Assembly (NCBI GenBank): GCA_021234155.1
Contig: JAJEKV010000015.1
Location: forward strand, 2,762,852-2,826,851
Direction of reading: 5' to 3'
Length of the DNA: 64,000 nucleotides
From: Isoetes taiwanensis
Lineage: Eukaryota; Streptophyta; Lycopodiopsida; Isoetales; Isoetaceae
Made by a program: the position numbers and the translations under genes. Below are positions 55,383 to 64,000 of this stretch, piece by piece (the stretch's first letter is position 1; each line of letters starts with the position of its first letter). The notes under the pieces were generated by a model. The model had not been told where the DNA came from and made no database searches. It saw only the letters and a program-made list of their open reading frames with translations.

Positions 55383-55640
55383 ATGGCTATGGCGATGCCC
55401 GCCATCTCGGGCACCTCTGTGGCTTCCATACCTCAGCAACAACAATCTTCCCAGGTGCCAGATTTTCCGCTTTCCAAATGCAAATTCAGCCCAAAAACTC
55501 CCCGCCTTGGTGCAGGATCTGCATTGTCAGTAAGAACTCATTCACAGGTGCAGAGGCATGGGAAAATTGTGACGTTTTCGTCAGATGGACAGAGTAATGG
55601 TGCATTAGGCGAAACAAAAGACTGCGAGTTTTGCCGTTAA
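55383..55640 (+). CDS. Transit-peptide-like ORF, head-to-head with the MET1 exon
   Basis: ATG at 55383 in good plant context (GAAGAATGGC) opens an 85-codon frame: MAMAMPAISGTSVAS, rich in S, A, Q and P with few acidic residues, then PRLGAGSALSVRTHSQ and KIVTFSSDGQSNGALGETK. The composition is that of a chloroplast transit peptide and its junction. The stop follows soon after GETK, where an intron could begin. The start codon is only ~28 bp from the MET1 ATG on the other strand, too close for two promoters. It may be the first exon of another plastid protein, a non-coding frame, or the MET1 first exon in inverted orientation. Confidence 0.4.
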   Translation: MAMAMPAISGTSVASIPQQQQSSQVPDFPLSKCKFSPKTPRLGAGSALSVRTHSQVQRHGKIVTFSSDGQSNGALGETKDCEFCR

Positions 55641-56316
55641 ATCTAAACCCTAAACAGACATACAATAAAACCCTTGAAACAGAGATAAGATAGCACAGAG
55701 ATCCCCTCCGGAGTTACTTGCCTCGGATGGGAAAATCAAAAGCCGATGCCCTAACCCATCTGTTCTCTACCACAAAAACTAAACTTTAGCTCTAGACCAT
55801 CTGATCAATCTAGCCCTAGATCTGAGCCGTCCGATCTAGGGCGAGATTCAAGACAGACATACACGATAATTTTATAATAATAGATAGATGATAGTATGTA
55901 GAATCGTTGATGTTAGAAATTAATAACAATTGCAAACCTTAAAATTGTAAGTACTAATTCCATCATAAATATAGCAAAGCTTTTCTAATTTTATCTTCAA
56001 ATGACTCCATCTCACATTTCTTCTCAATTTTAAGTGACAAGACAAGATTTTGCAATGTTTTTACAAGTAATCACATTTAAAACAAACTAAAAAAGGATAA
56101 CCACATTTAAAACAAAGAGAAAATAAAAGGAAGTAAAAAAAAAGGGAGGGGGAGGTACAACAAAACAAATAGAGAGAGGGAAAAATAATTCTAATTTATT
56201 GAATTTGAAAAAAAAGAATAAATAATTTCATGTCAACTCACATGAAGTAACATGTAGTATGTCCCATGAAGAATGTCATATGGAATGTGTGCATTGGGTA
56301 TGCCGCATGGAGCATG
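55641..56316. other. Intergenic, with telo-box and palindrome
   Basis: AAACCCTAAA at 55645-55654 is a telo-box-like motif. GCCCTAGATC (55813-55822) and GATCTAGGGC (55833-55842) form a perfect 10-bp inverted repeat. The rest is AT-rich and includes the 3' flank of the extensin gene. Confidence 0.5.
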
Positions 56317-58236
56317 TCAAATGGAGCATGTGCATTGGCATGTAAACGGTTGGGCTGAAGAATTATGGTAATATGGGGACGGGGAGGAGCACTCGAATGG
56401 TGGTGACTCATACATATAAGGAGGTGGTGGCGAAGGTGATGGGGGAGGGGGTGATTTATATATGTAAGGAGGTGGTGGCGAGAGTAATGACAAAGGTGGC
56501 GATTTGTAGACATATGGAGGTGGCATCAAGGGTGATGGAGAAGGGGGGGATTTGTAGACATATGATGGTGGTGGTGAGGGCGATGGAGGAGGGGGCGATT
56601 TGTAGACATACAGAGGTGGCGGCAAGGGTGATGGAGGAGGGGGGAATTTGTAGACATATCTGAGGTGGCAAGAAGGGTGAGGGAGGGGGGACTTGTAGAC
56701 ATATGGAGGTGGTGGCGATGGTAAGGGAGAAGGGGGTGATTTGTAGATATAAGGAGGTGGTGGCGAGGGTGGTGGAGGAGGGGGTGATTTATAGATGTAA
56801 GGAGGTGGGGGCAAAGGCGATGGAGGAGGAGGGGATTTGTAGATATAAGGAGGTGGTGGGGAGGGTGATGGAGGAGGTGGAGATGAATAAACATATGGAG
56901 GTGGGGATGGAGGGATGGAGGAGGGGAATCTGTAGATATATGGAGGTGGTGGTGGCAAAGGGTGAGGGAGGAGGGGGGGGGGATTTATAGACATACGGAG
57001 GTGGTGGTGAGGGCGAGGGAGGAGGGGGTGATTTGTAAGTATAAGGAGGAGGAGGTGAGATTGAAAGAGGTGCATGAGATGGATAGACATATAGAGGTGG
57101 AGGTGATGGTGATGGAGGGGGGGGGATTTGTAGATATAAGGGGGAGGTGGCGAGGGTGATGGAGGAGGGGGTGATTTATAGAAATAAGGAGGTGGGGGCG
57201 AAGGTGATGCAAGAGGAGGGATTTGTAGTAATAAGGTGGTGGTGGGGAGGGTGATGGAGGAGGTGGAGATGGGTAAATATATGGAGGTGGAGGTGAAGGA
57301 GGAGGGGGATTTGTAGATATAAGAAGGCGGTGGGGAGGGTGATGGAGGAGGTGGAGATAGATAAACATATGGAGGTGGAGGAGAAGGGGGGATTTGTAGA
57401 TATAAGGTGGTGGTGCAAGGGTGGCCGGAGGAGGGGGCGATTTATAGACATAAGGAGGTGGTGGTGAAGGTGATGGAGGAGGGGGGGATTTATAGGCATA
57501 AGGAGGTGGTGGTGAAGGTGATGGAGGAGGGGGGGATGTGGTGAAGGTGATGGTGGAGGGGGGGCGATTTATAGACATAAGGAGGTGGTGGTGAAGGTGA
57601 TGGAGGAGGGGGTGATTTATAGGCATAAGGAGGTGGTGGTGAAGGTGATGGAGGAGGGGGCAATTTATAGACATAAGGAGGTGGTGGTGAAGGTGATGGA
57701 GGAGGAGGAGATTTATAGACATAAGGAGGAGGTGGTGATGGAGATGGAGGAGGCGGCGATGGGTAGACATAAGGAGGTGGTGGTGAAGAGTAAACATAAG
57801 GAGGTGGAGGCGAGGGGGATGGGGGAGGTGGTGAAGGGTAAACATAAGGCGGAGGAGGAGACTTGTACACTAAAGGTGGCAGAGGCGGAGATTGATAAAC
57901 ATATGGTGGAGGCGGAGATTGATAAACATACGGTGGAGGCGGAGGCGATGCGTACACAAGGGGTGGAGGAGGGGATGCGTACACAAGGGGTGGAGGAGGG
58001 GAAGAATACTCCAACGTTGGGACCGGGACAAAAGGGTGAGGATATATAGGTTGTTGAGGATGTAACCATGGAGGGTGTAACCAAGGAGGCAACCAAGGTA
58101 AAGGATGAAAAAAGAATTTTGAATTTTTCTTTCTAGCCTCTATGATGGAGTCTCCAACGCCTTTGTCCGCAACATCTCGGGCAGCACAAGCAACAGCAAA
58201 TAACACAAACACCATTAAAACGTTTAGCCGCTTCAT
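56317..58236 (-). CDS. Extensin, cell-wall hydroxyproline-rich glycoprotein (frame broken)
   Basis: ATG at 58236 starts a signal peptide (MKRLNVLMVFVLFAVACA), a short spacer (KFFFHPLPWLPPWLHPPW, PTLEYSS) and then many SPPPPYVYKS / SPPPPSPSPPPP repeats. SPPPP serves for hyp-arabinosylation, and YVY for Tyr cross-linking in the wall. The first ~230 codons are intact. Beyond about 57540 the repeats continue to about 56390 but hop among the three frames. Shifts fall at C-runs of the KSPPPP codons (for example near 57540, 57385 and 57310), and the last block ends YYHNSSAQPF at a stop at 56317. Without the shifts the product would be about 640 residues, normal for extensins. No intron. Homopolymer errors explain the breaks better than decay, since no in-repeat stop appears. 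Confidence 0.85.
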
Positions 58237-59838
58237 CTTTTCTTCACTTTTTCTAACCTGCTTTCCGAAATGTGAGTGAGTCCATTATGTAGGCCTTCCT
58301 ATCTATTTTTAATCTATGTAGCTGAAATATCTTTGAAAATTAGTCTGCCCAAACAATTTATCAGTAATAATATCTCGGCTAAGAAATAGGGTTTGCATCG
58401 GTTATAGGTGGAACCATTGAAGGCAAGGGATAACCATTAAAATTAAAAGGGGAGACGTATATACCTAGGGACCTTTATTTTTATATTTGAATTATTATAT
58501 TTGAAAGCCAGTAAGAAGATATAAAAAGGAGAGGCATCGAGATATCAAAAGGCCGCCATAGCTGCTCTCCATCTTCCGTATAAGCCCTCGGAGCTCGATC
58601 TGCCTGTAGAACGTCCCATGTCTCATGCTAGTTGTTTTGGGTTCACATGACTCCCTACACCACATCGATCTGCCTGTAGATCTTCCATTTTTTTTGTTTC
58701 GGATTTCATCCTTTTCTTCGATCTCGCGACATCTCCACCATCACTATGGAGAGTCCAAAAGGCCGATGCAGTCCGCGGGAAGTTTTTTCACAGCTTCAGC
58801 TGAAGAGCTGAGCTTTTCTGAGATACAGTTGTACTTGTACTGTAAGCGCTTTCGGTTGTCATTGGACAACTTGATCCTTCAACCCATATCATCTATTCAT
58901 TCTCCAAATCGAAATTATGAAGCCGGATCCCGTTCAAGTTGCCTTGATCTTACTTAAAGCTGCCGGAATGCCTTGAGGATAACATCGCAGACCGGATTTT
59001 TGACATGCACAGCCTTCCAAAGCCTTCCAAAGCTGGGACAAATCTTTGTGGGCTTGTCGGATTGCCCACAGAAAATACTTGATCAGACTCGTCTCTTCAG
59101 CTAATCCAAAATGTATGGGTATATGAACATGGATATAATAATGGCTAGCAGGCTGCATTAAATAGATCTTGAAGATATAATCACTTTAGAAATATGTATT
59201 TAGAAATAGGCTATTGGAAGCTTTGCAGGTTGCATAGATCTGACATGGATCCAGGTTATTGCATAAAGATAAGGAGATGTGCCTTATAAGGCATACATTT
59301 TCTGAGCATAGGAGCTTTTTTCTTGTAAACAAGGCATGTACCACCATACTAACATGGTCATTTGACATCAGTAACATCTTGTGCATGTTAATGGATTAAC
59401 TTGTGTAGCAAACGTTCGTTTGAAGATGCTTTTTGCAAATGCTTTTTGCAAGGCTGTGGTAACATCCTAATAGATCACTGATAATAATTACTGCATTATA
59501 TAGCTCAGCGCAGGGGCAGACCTAAAATTGTAAATGTGCTTAGCTATTACATGCAGATAGATTTATTTGTTTGCTATTCAATAATGGATATGGTTCTCAT
59601 GCTTAATTCTCTACTTTATTTCTTCATATATATAATGGTAATATGATTTCTGGATAGCTTAGAGACCTTGCTGGTTATGGCACTGCCTTTATTTATTCAT
59701 CTATATAATGATAATATGATTTCTGCATAGCTTAGAGACCTTGTTGGTTGTGGCACTGACAGAACTTTGCATGAACAATGGATGTATGGAGTTGTTTACA
59801 CAATGATTATCTTGCCATGATTATCTTGCCGAAATAAG
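58237..59838. other. Intergenic between extensin and Copia
   Basis: Contains the extensin promoter on the minus strand. TATA-like candidates are GGTATATAC near 58457-58465 and TTAAAAATAG near 58301-58310; neither is decisive. On the plus strand GATATAAAAAGG near 58518 is TATA-like, and GATCTGCCTGTAGA occurs at about 58598 and 58667. The 110-codon frame at 58625-58957 is unrecognised. Confidence 0.35.
59615..59770. repeat. Tandem repeat, two units of about 73 bp
   Basis: TATAATGGTAATATGATTTC at 59631 and TATAATGATAATATGATTTC at 59704 head units that continue through AGCTTAGAGACCTTG and GGCACTG. Confidence 0.85.
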
Positions 59839-60256
59839 TGTTAAATTTCAGAGTCTGGGAGTTGAACCCAACAAATCCAATGCTCGGTCTCCTACACACA
59901 CGTTGCGCTTCTTTACTCGGTCACAGCCTGCAAACACCACTTTGAGTCCTCCTGCAACAAGGTCACCTGCACTACTGCAGCGTCTAGCACCATCGTGCAC
60001 CGTCAGTTTCACCGTCAGCTCCTGGCGGTATCCCCAGCAATCAAAGCGCCCACAGATCTGCAGTTTTTACTATGTCCACCGGATTCAATGTAAACAGATC
60101 TACCTTAGCTAATCGGCTCCATCAGATCTATCTCCTTTGCTCATCGACTCCATCAGATCTACCTCTGCCCACACAAACAACCATCGTCCCACTCAAGCAA
60201 ACATCCTCCAGCTTTTATCTGATCACACAACCGTCACAGCTCGATGCTCTTCAACC

Positions 60257-60294
<38 letters not shown>

Positions 60295-60433
60295 CCCTCC
60301 TCTTCTTTTTATTCCCCTTTTTCTTCTAATTAGGATAGGACTTGTCTTTTCCAGAAGCTTCACCATACGTGTCCTTTTATTTGTGTGCCAGATTGGTCAT
60401 ATTTCCAATATATGGCATGATCAAATTCTAACA
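59839..60433 (-). repeat. Copia 3' LTR (595 bp)
   Basis: Starts TGTTAAATTT and ends ATTCTAACA on the plus strand, giving TG...CA ends with TGTTA/TAACA terminal inverted repeats. It contains a 34-base T run (60261-60294; an A run in element sense) and short CATCAGATCTACCT repeats (60120-60170). The first ~75 bases match the 5' LTR at 63937-64000. Confidence 0.9.
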
Positions 60434-60441
60434 CTCCCCTT
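60434..60441 (-). promoter_or_regulatory. Copia polypurine tract
   Basis: AAGGGGAG on the minus strand abuts the 3' LTR. It primes plus-strand DNA synthesis. Confidence 0.75.
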
Positions 60442-60492
60442 CATGCCATATTCCCAATGCCAATAGCTTTCCTAAACTGCGCATGTTTGGTT

Positions 60493-63400
60493 TCACCTAG
60501 TGCTTTTGTCAAAATATCTCGCTTCTTGTTTATTGGTAGAGATGTATTGCAAATCAATTTCACCGTCGGCTACCTTCTCTCTAATGAAATGGCAATGAAG
60601 ATCGATATGCTTTGTCCTCGAATGTAATACCGGATTCTTGGATATGGCTATACAACTCTTATTATCACAATAAAGTTTAGTCGGATTTGTTTGCTTCTCT
60701 CCAAGCTCATGTAACATCCTCCTTAGCCATATTATTTCTCTACAAGCCGATGATCTTTGATATGTACTCGACTCTTGCACTTGACATTCTTTGTACAATT
60801 TTGTTTTCTTGCTACACCATGAAATCCTTTGCCAGATTAAGTTTGCAAAGATATCCAGTAGTAGACTTCCGTTCATCCAAGTCTCCAGCCCAATCTGCAT
60901 CTGCATAACCAGATAGCTCTGCAAAACCTGCTATCTCAGGGTTCCCATTGCTTTTAGTATAACAAATTCCTAGATCTATAGTCCCCTTCAAATATCTGAG
61001 AACTCGTTTTGCAGCCACCCAGTGCGTCCATCCTGGATTGTTCAAATACCTACTCAACAGGCTTACAGCAAAAGCGATATCGGGTCTGGTGGCATTAGCA
61101 ACATAAAGCAAACTCCCTATGAGCTCCCTGTATGGTACCTTTTTCATTTGTCTTTTCTCTTCCTCAGTTCTAGGACACATGCTTCCACAAATCCTATTAT
61201 TTACTACCAAAGGTGTGGGAACTGGTTTACACTCCGTCATAAAAAACTTATCAAGCATCTTTTTGATATATTGCTTACGAGTCAATACAAGCGTTCGGTT
61301 CCCTACTCACGGGTAACCTCCATCCCTAAAAACTTTTTCAAACATCCCAGATCACTCATCTGAAACCTGGTTCTCAGAATAGCTTTACATTCATCCAGAA
61401 ACTTTCTATCACTTGCAGTCATTATACAGTCATCAACGTATAAAGCAACAACACAAAATTTATCTCCAACTCTCCTTATGTATAAATTTCCCCGGCTTTC
61501 TAATTTTTCAAAGCCTTGAGATAATAAAAACGTATTCATACATACATTACCATTGTATTTTGCTTGTCCGAGGCCATATCTTTGCTTTCTTCAACTTGCA
61601 AACTTTATTCCCTTGCACCTCATACCCAACCGGGAACATTTCCATGAAAATCTCCTCCTCCAAGTCCCCATTCAAAAATTTGTTTTTCACATCCATATGA
61701 TCAAGTTCTAAATCATGTTCAAGCGCAAGGGCTACTAAAGCTCTCAAACCGTCGGGGTTTAACAATTGGCGAGAAAGTATCATGATAATCTATACCTTCT
61801 TTCTGTGTAAACCCCTGTGCCACCAGCCTCGCCTTGTATCTTTCAACTTCACCATCAGGTCCCTTTTTCAATCTAAAAATCCATTTACATCCTACTACAT
61901 TTTTTCTCTTTAGGGCCGGGATACTAGATCGTAAGTACTGGGTTAATTTAAATGAGTTCAACTCTTCTTCCATTGCCTTGTGCCATTTATCCATCTGGTG
62001 ACTTAACCGCTTCATTGTACGACCTTGGCTCTACAGCACACAACATCGACGGTGGCCCCAGCTCGTACTCCTTAAACTTTGCAGGAAGACTGCGTTCGCG
62101 TGTGCTTCTACCACGTTCATCCCTTCCATATTTTGATGTATCAAAAGACACTTCTCGCTTTAATCTTCTTTGCATCACTGTTTAGGTGTCTTGGCGGGCT
62201 CTTCGACCCCTACATCTCTTGGCTCTCATGCTCTTCATTTGGTTCCTCAACTCTTATATCTCCGGCTCCATTATTTGTTCTTGCTCTTCCATGCTTACTT
62301 CCACATTTTGATCTTCTAATCCTGCATCTTCTGGAAGTTCATCCACAACACCATCCTCTTGAGCCTCAACATCTTCCTTCTCATCATCTTCAAACCAACC
62401 TTCTGGAGCCCAAGGCTGATTTTCTAAATTTCTCATTTTCTCCCGTGGCACATCTTGCTTGACCAACCTATCTTTATAAAACTTGGTTTCATCAAAAACT
62501 ACATCCCGGCTTATATGAATCTTTTTGGTCTTAGGGTCATACAGTCTGTATCCCTGATCCTCATAACCAACAAGATATGTTTCCACACTTCTATCATCCG
62601 GTTTGGGCGCTAATTCCTCGGCGCACATGCATGTAAGCGGGACAACCATATGCACATAACCTTTCTACAGATTGTTTTTACCACACCATACTTCTTCCGG
62701 AATTCTTCCTCTAATACCTGCTGACGGCAACTTGTTCTGAATATAACACGCAGCCTGTACTGCTTCCGCCCATAGGTAATTAGGTAAACCAGCATGTTTT
62801 AACATTGATCTTACTGCATTCATCAAAGTTCTATTTTTCCTTTCAAAGCAATACCATTTTGTCGCGTGGGTATGCCTACAAGTAAATTGCCGGACGAATC
62901 CCTTTTTCTCGAAAAAAGCGCATAAAAGCACCTCGACAGATACTCTCCCCACGAATAACGCAGAGGCGTTTCAACCGTTCGAGGTCTCTAATCACAAACT
63001 TACGCCAAATACAACCGAAATGCTTGGAATGCCCTCGATCTTTAGATCTCAAGAAATAACACCTCGCCCCTCCAGAAAAATCATCAATAAAAGTAATAAA
63101 ATACACCTTGCCACTCATAGCTGCAGCGCGCCGGACCACACAAATCCGAATGCACCAAATTCAACACCCCTAATGTTTTCGAGAACCGAGGCTTAAAAGC
63201 ATGTCTAGTCTGTTTCCCTAGCATGCATCCATGACATATTCTATGTTCATCCGCATCCATGTTGGCGTGTAATCCTTCTACCAATTTATGTTTGCTCATT
63301 ATTTTTATTGTTGCATCATTCACATGACCACACCTCGGATGCCATAATTCGACAAGCTAATATCGCCAACGAAGGAAAAGCATCTAAACAATATAACTTT

Positions 63401-63700
63401 CCTTTTCTTTTCGCATAAATCTTTCTACCATTCCCAACTATTTCACAATGAGGAGTATCAAAATTTACTTTGTATCCAAAGATCCACTAAGTCGCTCTTT
63501 GAAATCAAATTAAACAACATACCGGTGTATATCTGAGCATTCTCCGGCATACCTTGTGCCTTCCCATTATGGTAAAACTCAAGCTTTCCGCAACCCTTAA
63601 CCTTATGCAAATCACTTGGTTTCCCATTCGTACACAAGGCGGTGGGTTCTTTCAATGTTTTAATCAATCCTTCGAGGCAATTACGGTTCTTTCGCCTTTG
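60493..63700 (-). pseudogene. Copia pol remnant: protease, integrase, RT, RNase H
   Basis: In element order: a protease/GAG-pre-integrase stretch (63690-63300; NLISKSDL, CHGCMLGKQTRHAF, an HHCC-type finger), integrase (LVHSDLCGP, FITFIDDFS, then FFREKGIRPA and NRTLMNAVRSMLKHAGLP, to about 62610), an acidic linker (62254-62600), RT ([61 protein letters not shown]; 62015-61303), and RNase H (YRELIGSLLYVANATRPDI, GYADADWAGD, LYCDNKSCIAISKNP, RTKHID; to 60493). The frame is broken about ten times. MDVK..FLNGDL with N for the usual A, and loss of the region between integrase blocks, are visible. Gag is absent. The family identification is secure; function is not retained as read. Confidence 0.92.
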
Positions 63701-63919
63701 AATCGATAGTTAAGGGAACAGGTTGCAAAATTCTGATTCATGCTCATGGTTATGCCCGCCTTTTTTTCAAAATAGAGTCTTCACGGATTCAATAAAGGAA
63801 TCCAAAACGCTACCCCAAGTAGGTTCCAATCACGGCGGCCGGTTCCAATCACGGCTAACTCGGATGGATTTTCCCCTCCACACGTTCAACTATTTTGGCA
63901 AGAAAACTCCATTTTGGGT
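63701..63919. other. Leader between PBS and protease remnant; gag missing
   Basis: Only about 220 bp where a Copia gag of more than 1 kb is expected. No gag-like frame is readable. Confidence 0.6.
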
Positions 63920-63935
63920 TCATGGCTCGATACCA
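63920..63935 (-). promoter_or_regulatory. Copia primer binding site (initiator tRNA-Met type)
   Basis: Adjacent to the 5' LTR the minus strand reads TGGTATCGAGCCATG. The standard plant Copia site complementary to initiator tRNA-Met reads TGGTATCAGAGCC, so one or two bases are lost exactly at the CAG. Confidence 0.85.
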
Positions 63936-63936
63936 A

Positions 63937-64000
63937 TGTTAAATTTCAGTGCAGGAGTTGAACCCAACAAATCCAATGCTCGGTCTCCTACACACTGCGT
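63937..64000 (-). repeat. Copia 5' LTR, partial
   Basis: TGTTAAATTTCAG...GTTGAACCCAACAAATCC... matches the start of the 3' LTR at 59839. The remainder lies beyond the window. Confidence 0.9.

Larger units (their letters stand above)
59834..64000 (-). mobile_element. Ty1/Copia LTR retrotransposon, 5' LTR cut by the window end
   Basis: Minus-strand element. A 3' LTR lies at 59839-60433 and the start of a 5' LTR at 63937. Polypurine tract and primer binding site are in place, and the domains run protease remnant - integrase - reverse transcriptase - RNase H, the Copia order. ATAAG at 59834-59838 is the expected 5-bp target duplication on this side; the partner lies outside. The internal region is only about 3.5 kb because gag is missing, so it cannot be autonomous. 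The near-identity of the two LTR ends visible suggests recent insertion, apart from differences at CTG/CAG words. Confidence 0.9.

Noticed and set aside
55095-55445. The full open frame up to 55445 as MET1 exon
   Set aside because: The part beyond about 55374 is antisense to the transit-peptide-like ORF and lacks family similarity; a TTCTTTAG acceptor fits a shorter exon.
56373-57159. Plus-strand frames rich in MEVVAKVMEEGVICR repeats
   Set aside because: Antisense of the extensin SPPPP repeats; periodicity follows the extensin codons.
57490-57600. End of the extensin at 57490
   Set aside because: The repeat continues in another frame for more than 1 kb; the stop arises from a frameshift in a C run.
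56238-57845. Histidine/leucine-rich minus-strand frames (LHHLHHHLLM)
   Set aside because: Out-of-frame readings of the same extensin repeats.
61022-62462. Plus-strand ORFs opposite the Copia pol region
   Set aside because: Antisense shadows; family motifs are all on the minus strand.
1-64000. CRISPR array, bacterial operons, or rRNA/tRNA genes
   Set aside because: No spaced direct repeats with unique spacers, no ribosome-binding-site-led gene strings, and no tRNA or rRNA signature was recognised by eye; content is plant nuclear.

Overview
This window is nuclear DNA of a land plant with a large, transposon-rich genome. The evidence is a plant oxysterol-binding-protein-related (ORP) terminal exon, exons of the plant-specific thylakoid PDZ/TPR protein MET1, a classical SPPPP/YVYK extensin, a Ty1/Copia element primed by initiator tRNA-Met, plant LINEs, and a fragment of mitochondrial nad1. 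The style (L1-like LINEs, few genes, huge spacers) would suit a fern or another seed-free plant or gymnosperm, but the species cannot be fixed from this sequence.

Layout: 1-3.3 kb is pyrimidine-rich sequence built of diverged tandem repeats. 4.91-5.43 kb is the last exon of an ORP gene (+). 6.4-9.0 kb is a degenerate member of a repeated foldback-type element. 9,002-29,981 and 29,982-51,337 are two tandem copies of one ~21 kb segment. Each copy holds, in order, a LINE 3' part (LINE A, +) split by a 1.6 kb foldback-type element, a long AT-rich spacer, a class-3 lipase pseudogene, a second foldback-type element, a CACATG-type microsatellite, a nad1 fragment with hairpin repeats, further spacer, and a diverged ~0.55 kb tandem repeat. 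The duplication ends inside a second LINE (LINE B, -). LINE B (50,836-54,790) appears to have landed in an exon of MET1 (-), with an 8-bp target duplication. Next come a plus-strand transit-peptide-like ORF, an extensin gene (-, 56.3-58.2 kb) with several homopolymer frameshifts, and a gag-less Copia element (-, 59.8 kb to beyond the window end) with LTR, polypurine tract and primer binding site visible.

Two points affect every reading of the window. First, the two 21-kb copies differ mainly at CAG/CTG (CHG) trinucleotides, in a non-mutational pattern (for example TGCTG read as TCTTTG, and CAG read as CGG or CG) that alternates between copies. This looks like base-calling error at methylated CHG sites, so many ORF breaks may be technical. 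Second, the tandem duplication itself could be real or two haplotypes joined in assembly.

The best candidate for something undescribed is the foldback-type element family: ~124-bp inverted arms, a shared loop, a TTC-loop GC hairpin with a compensatory pair change, and a conserved right terminus. No protein-coding system beyond known families was found.
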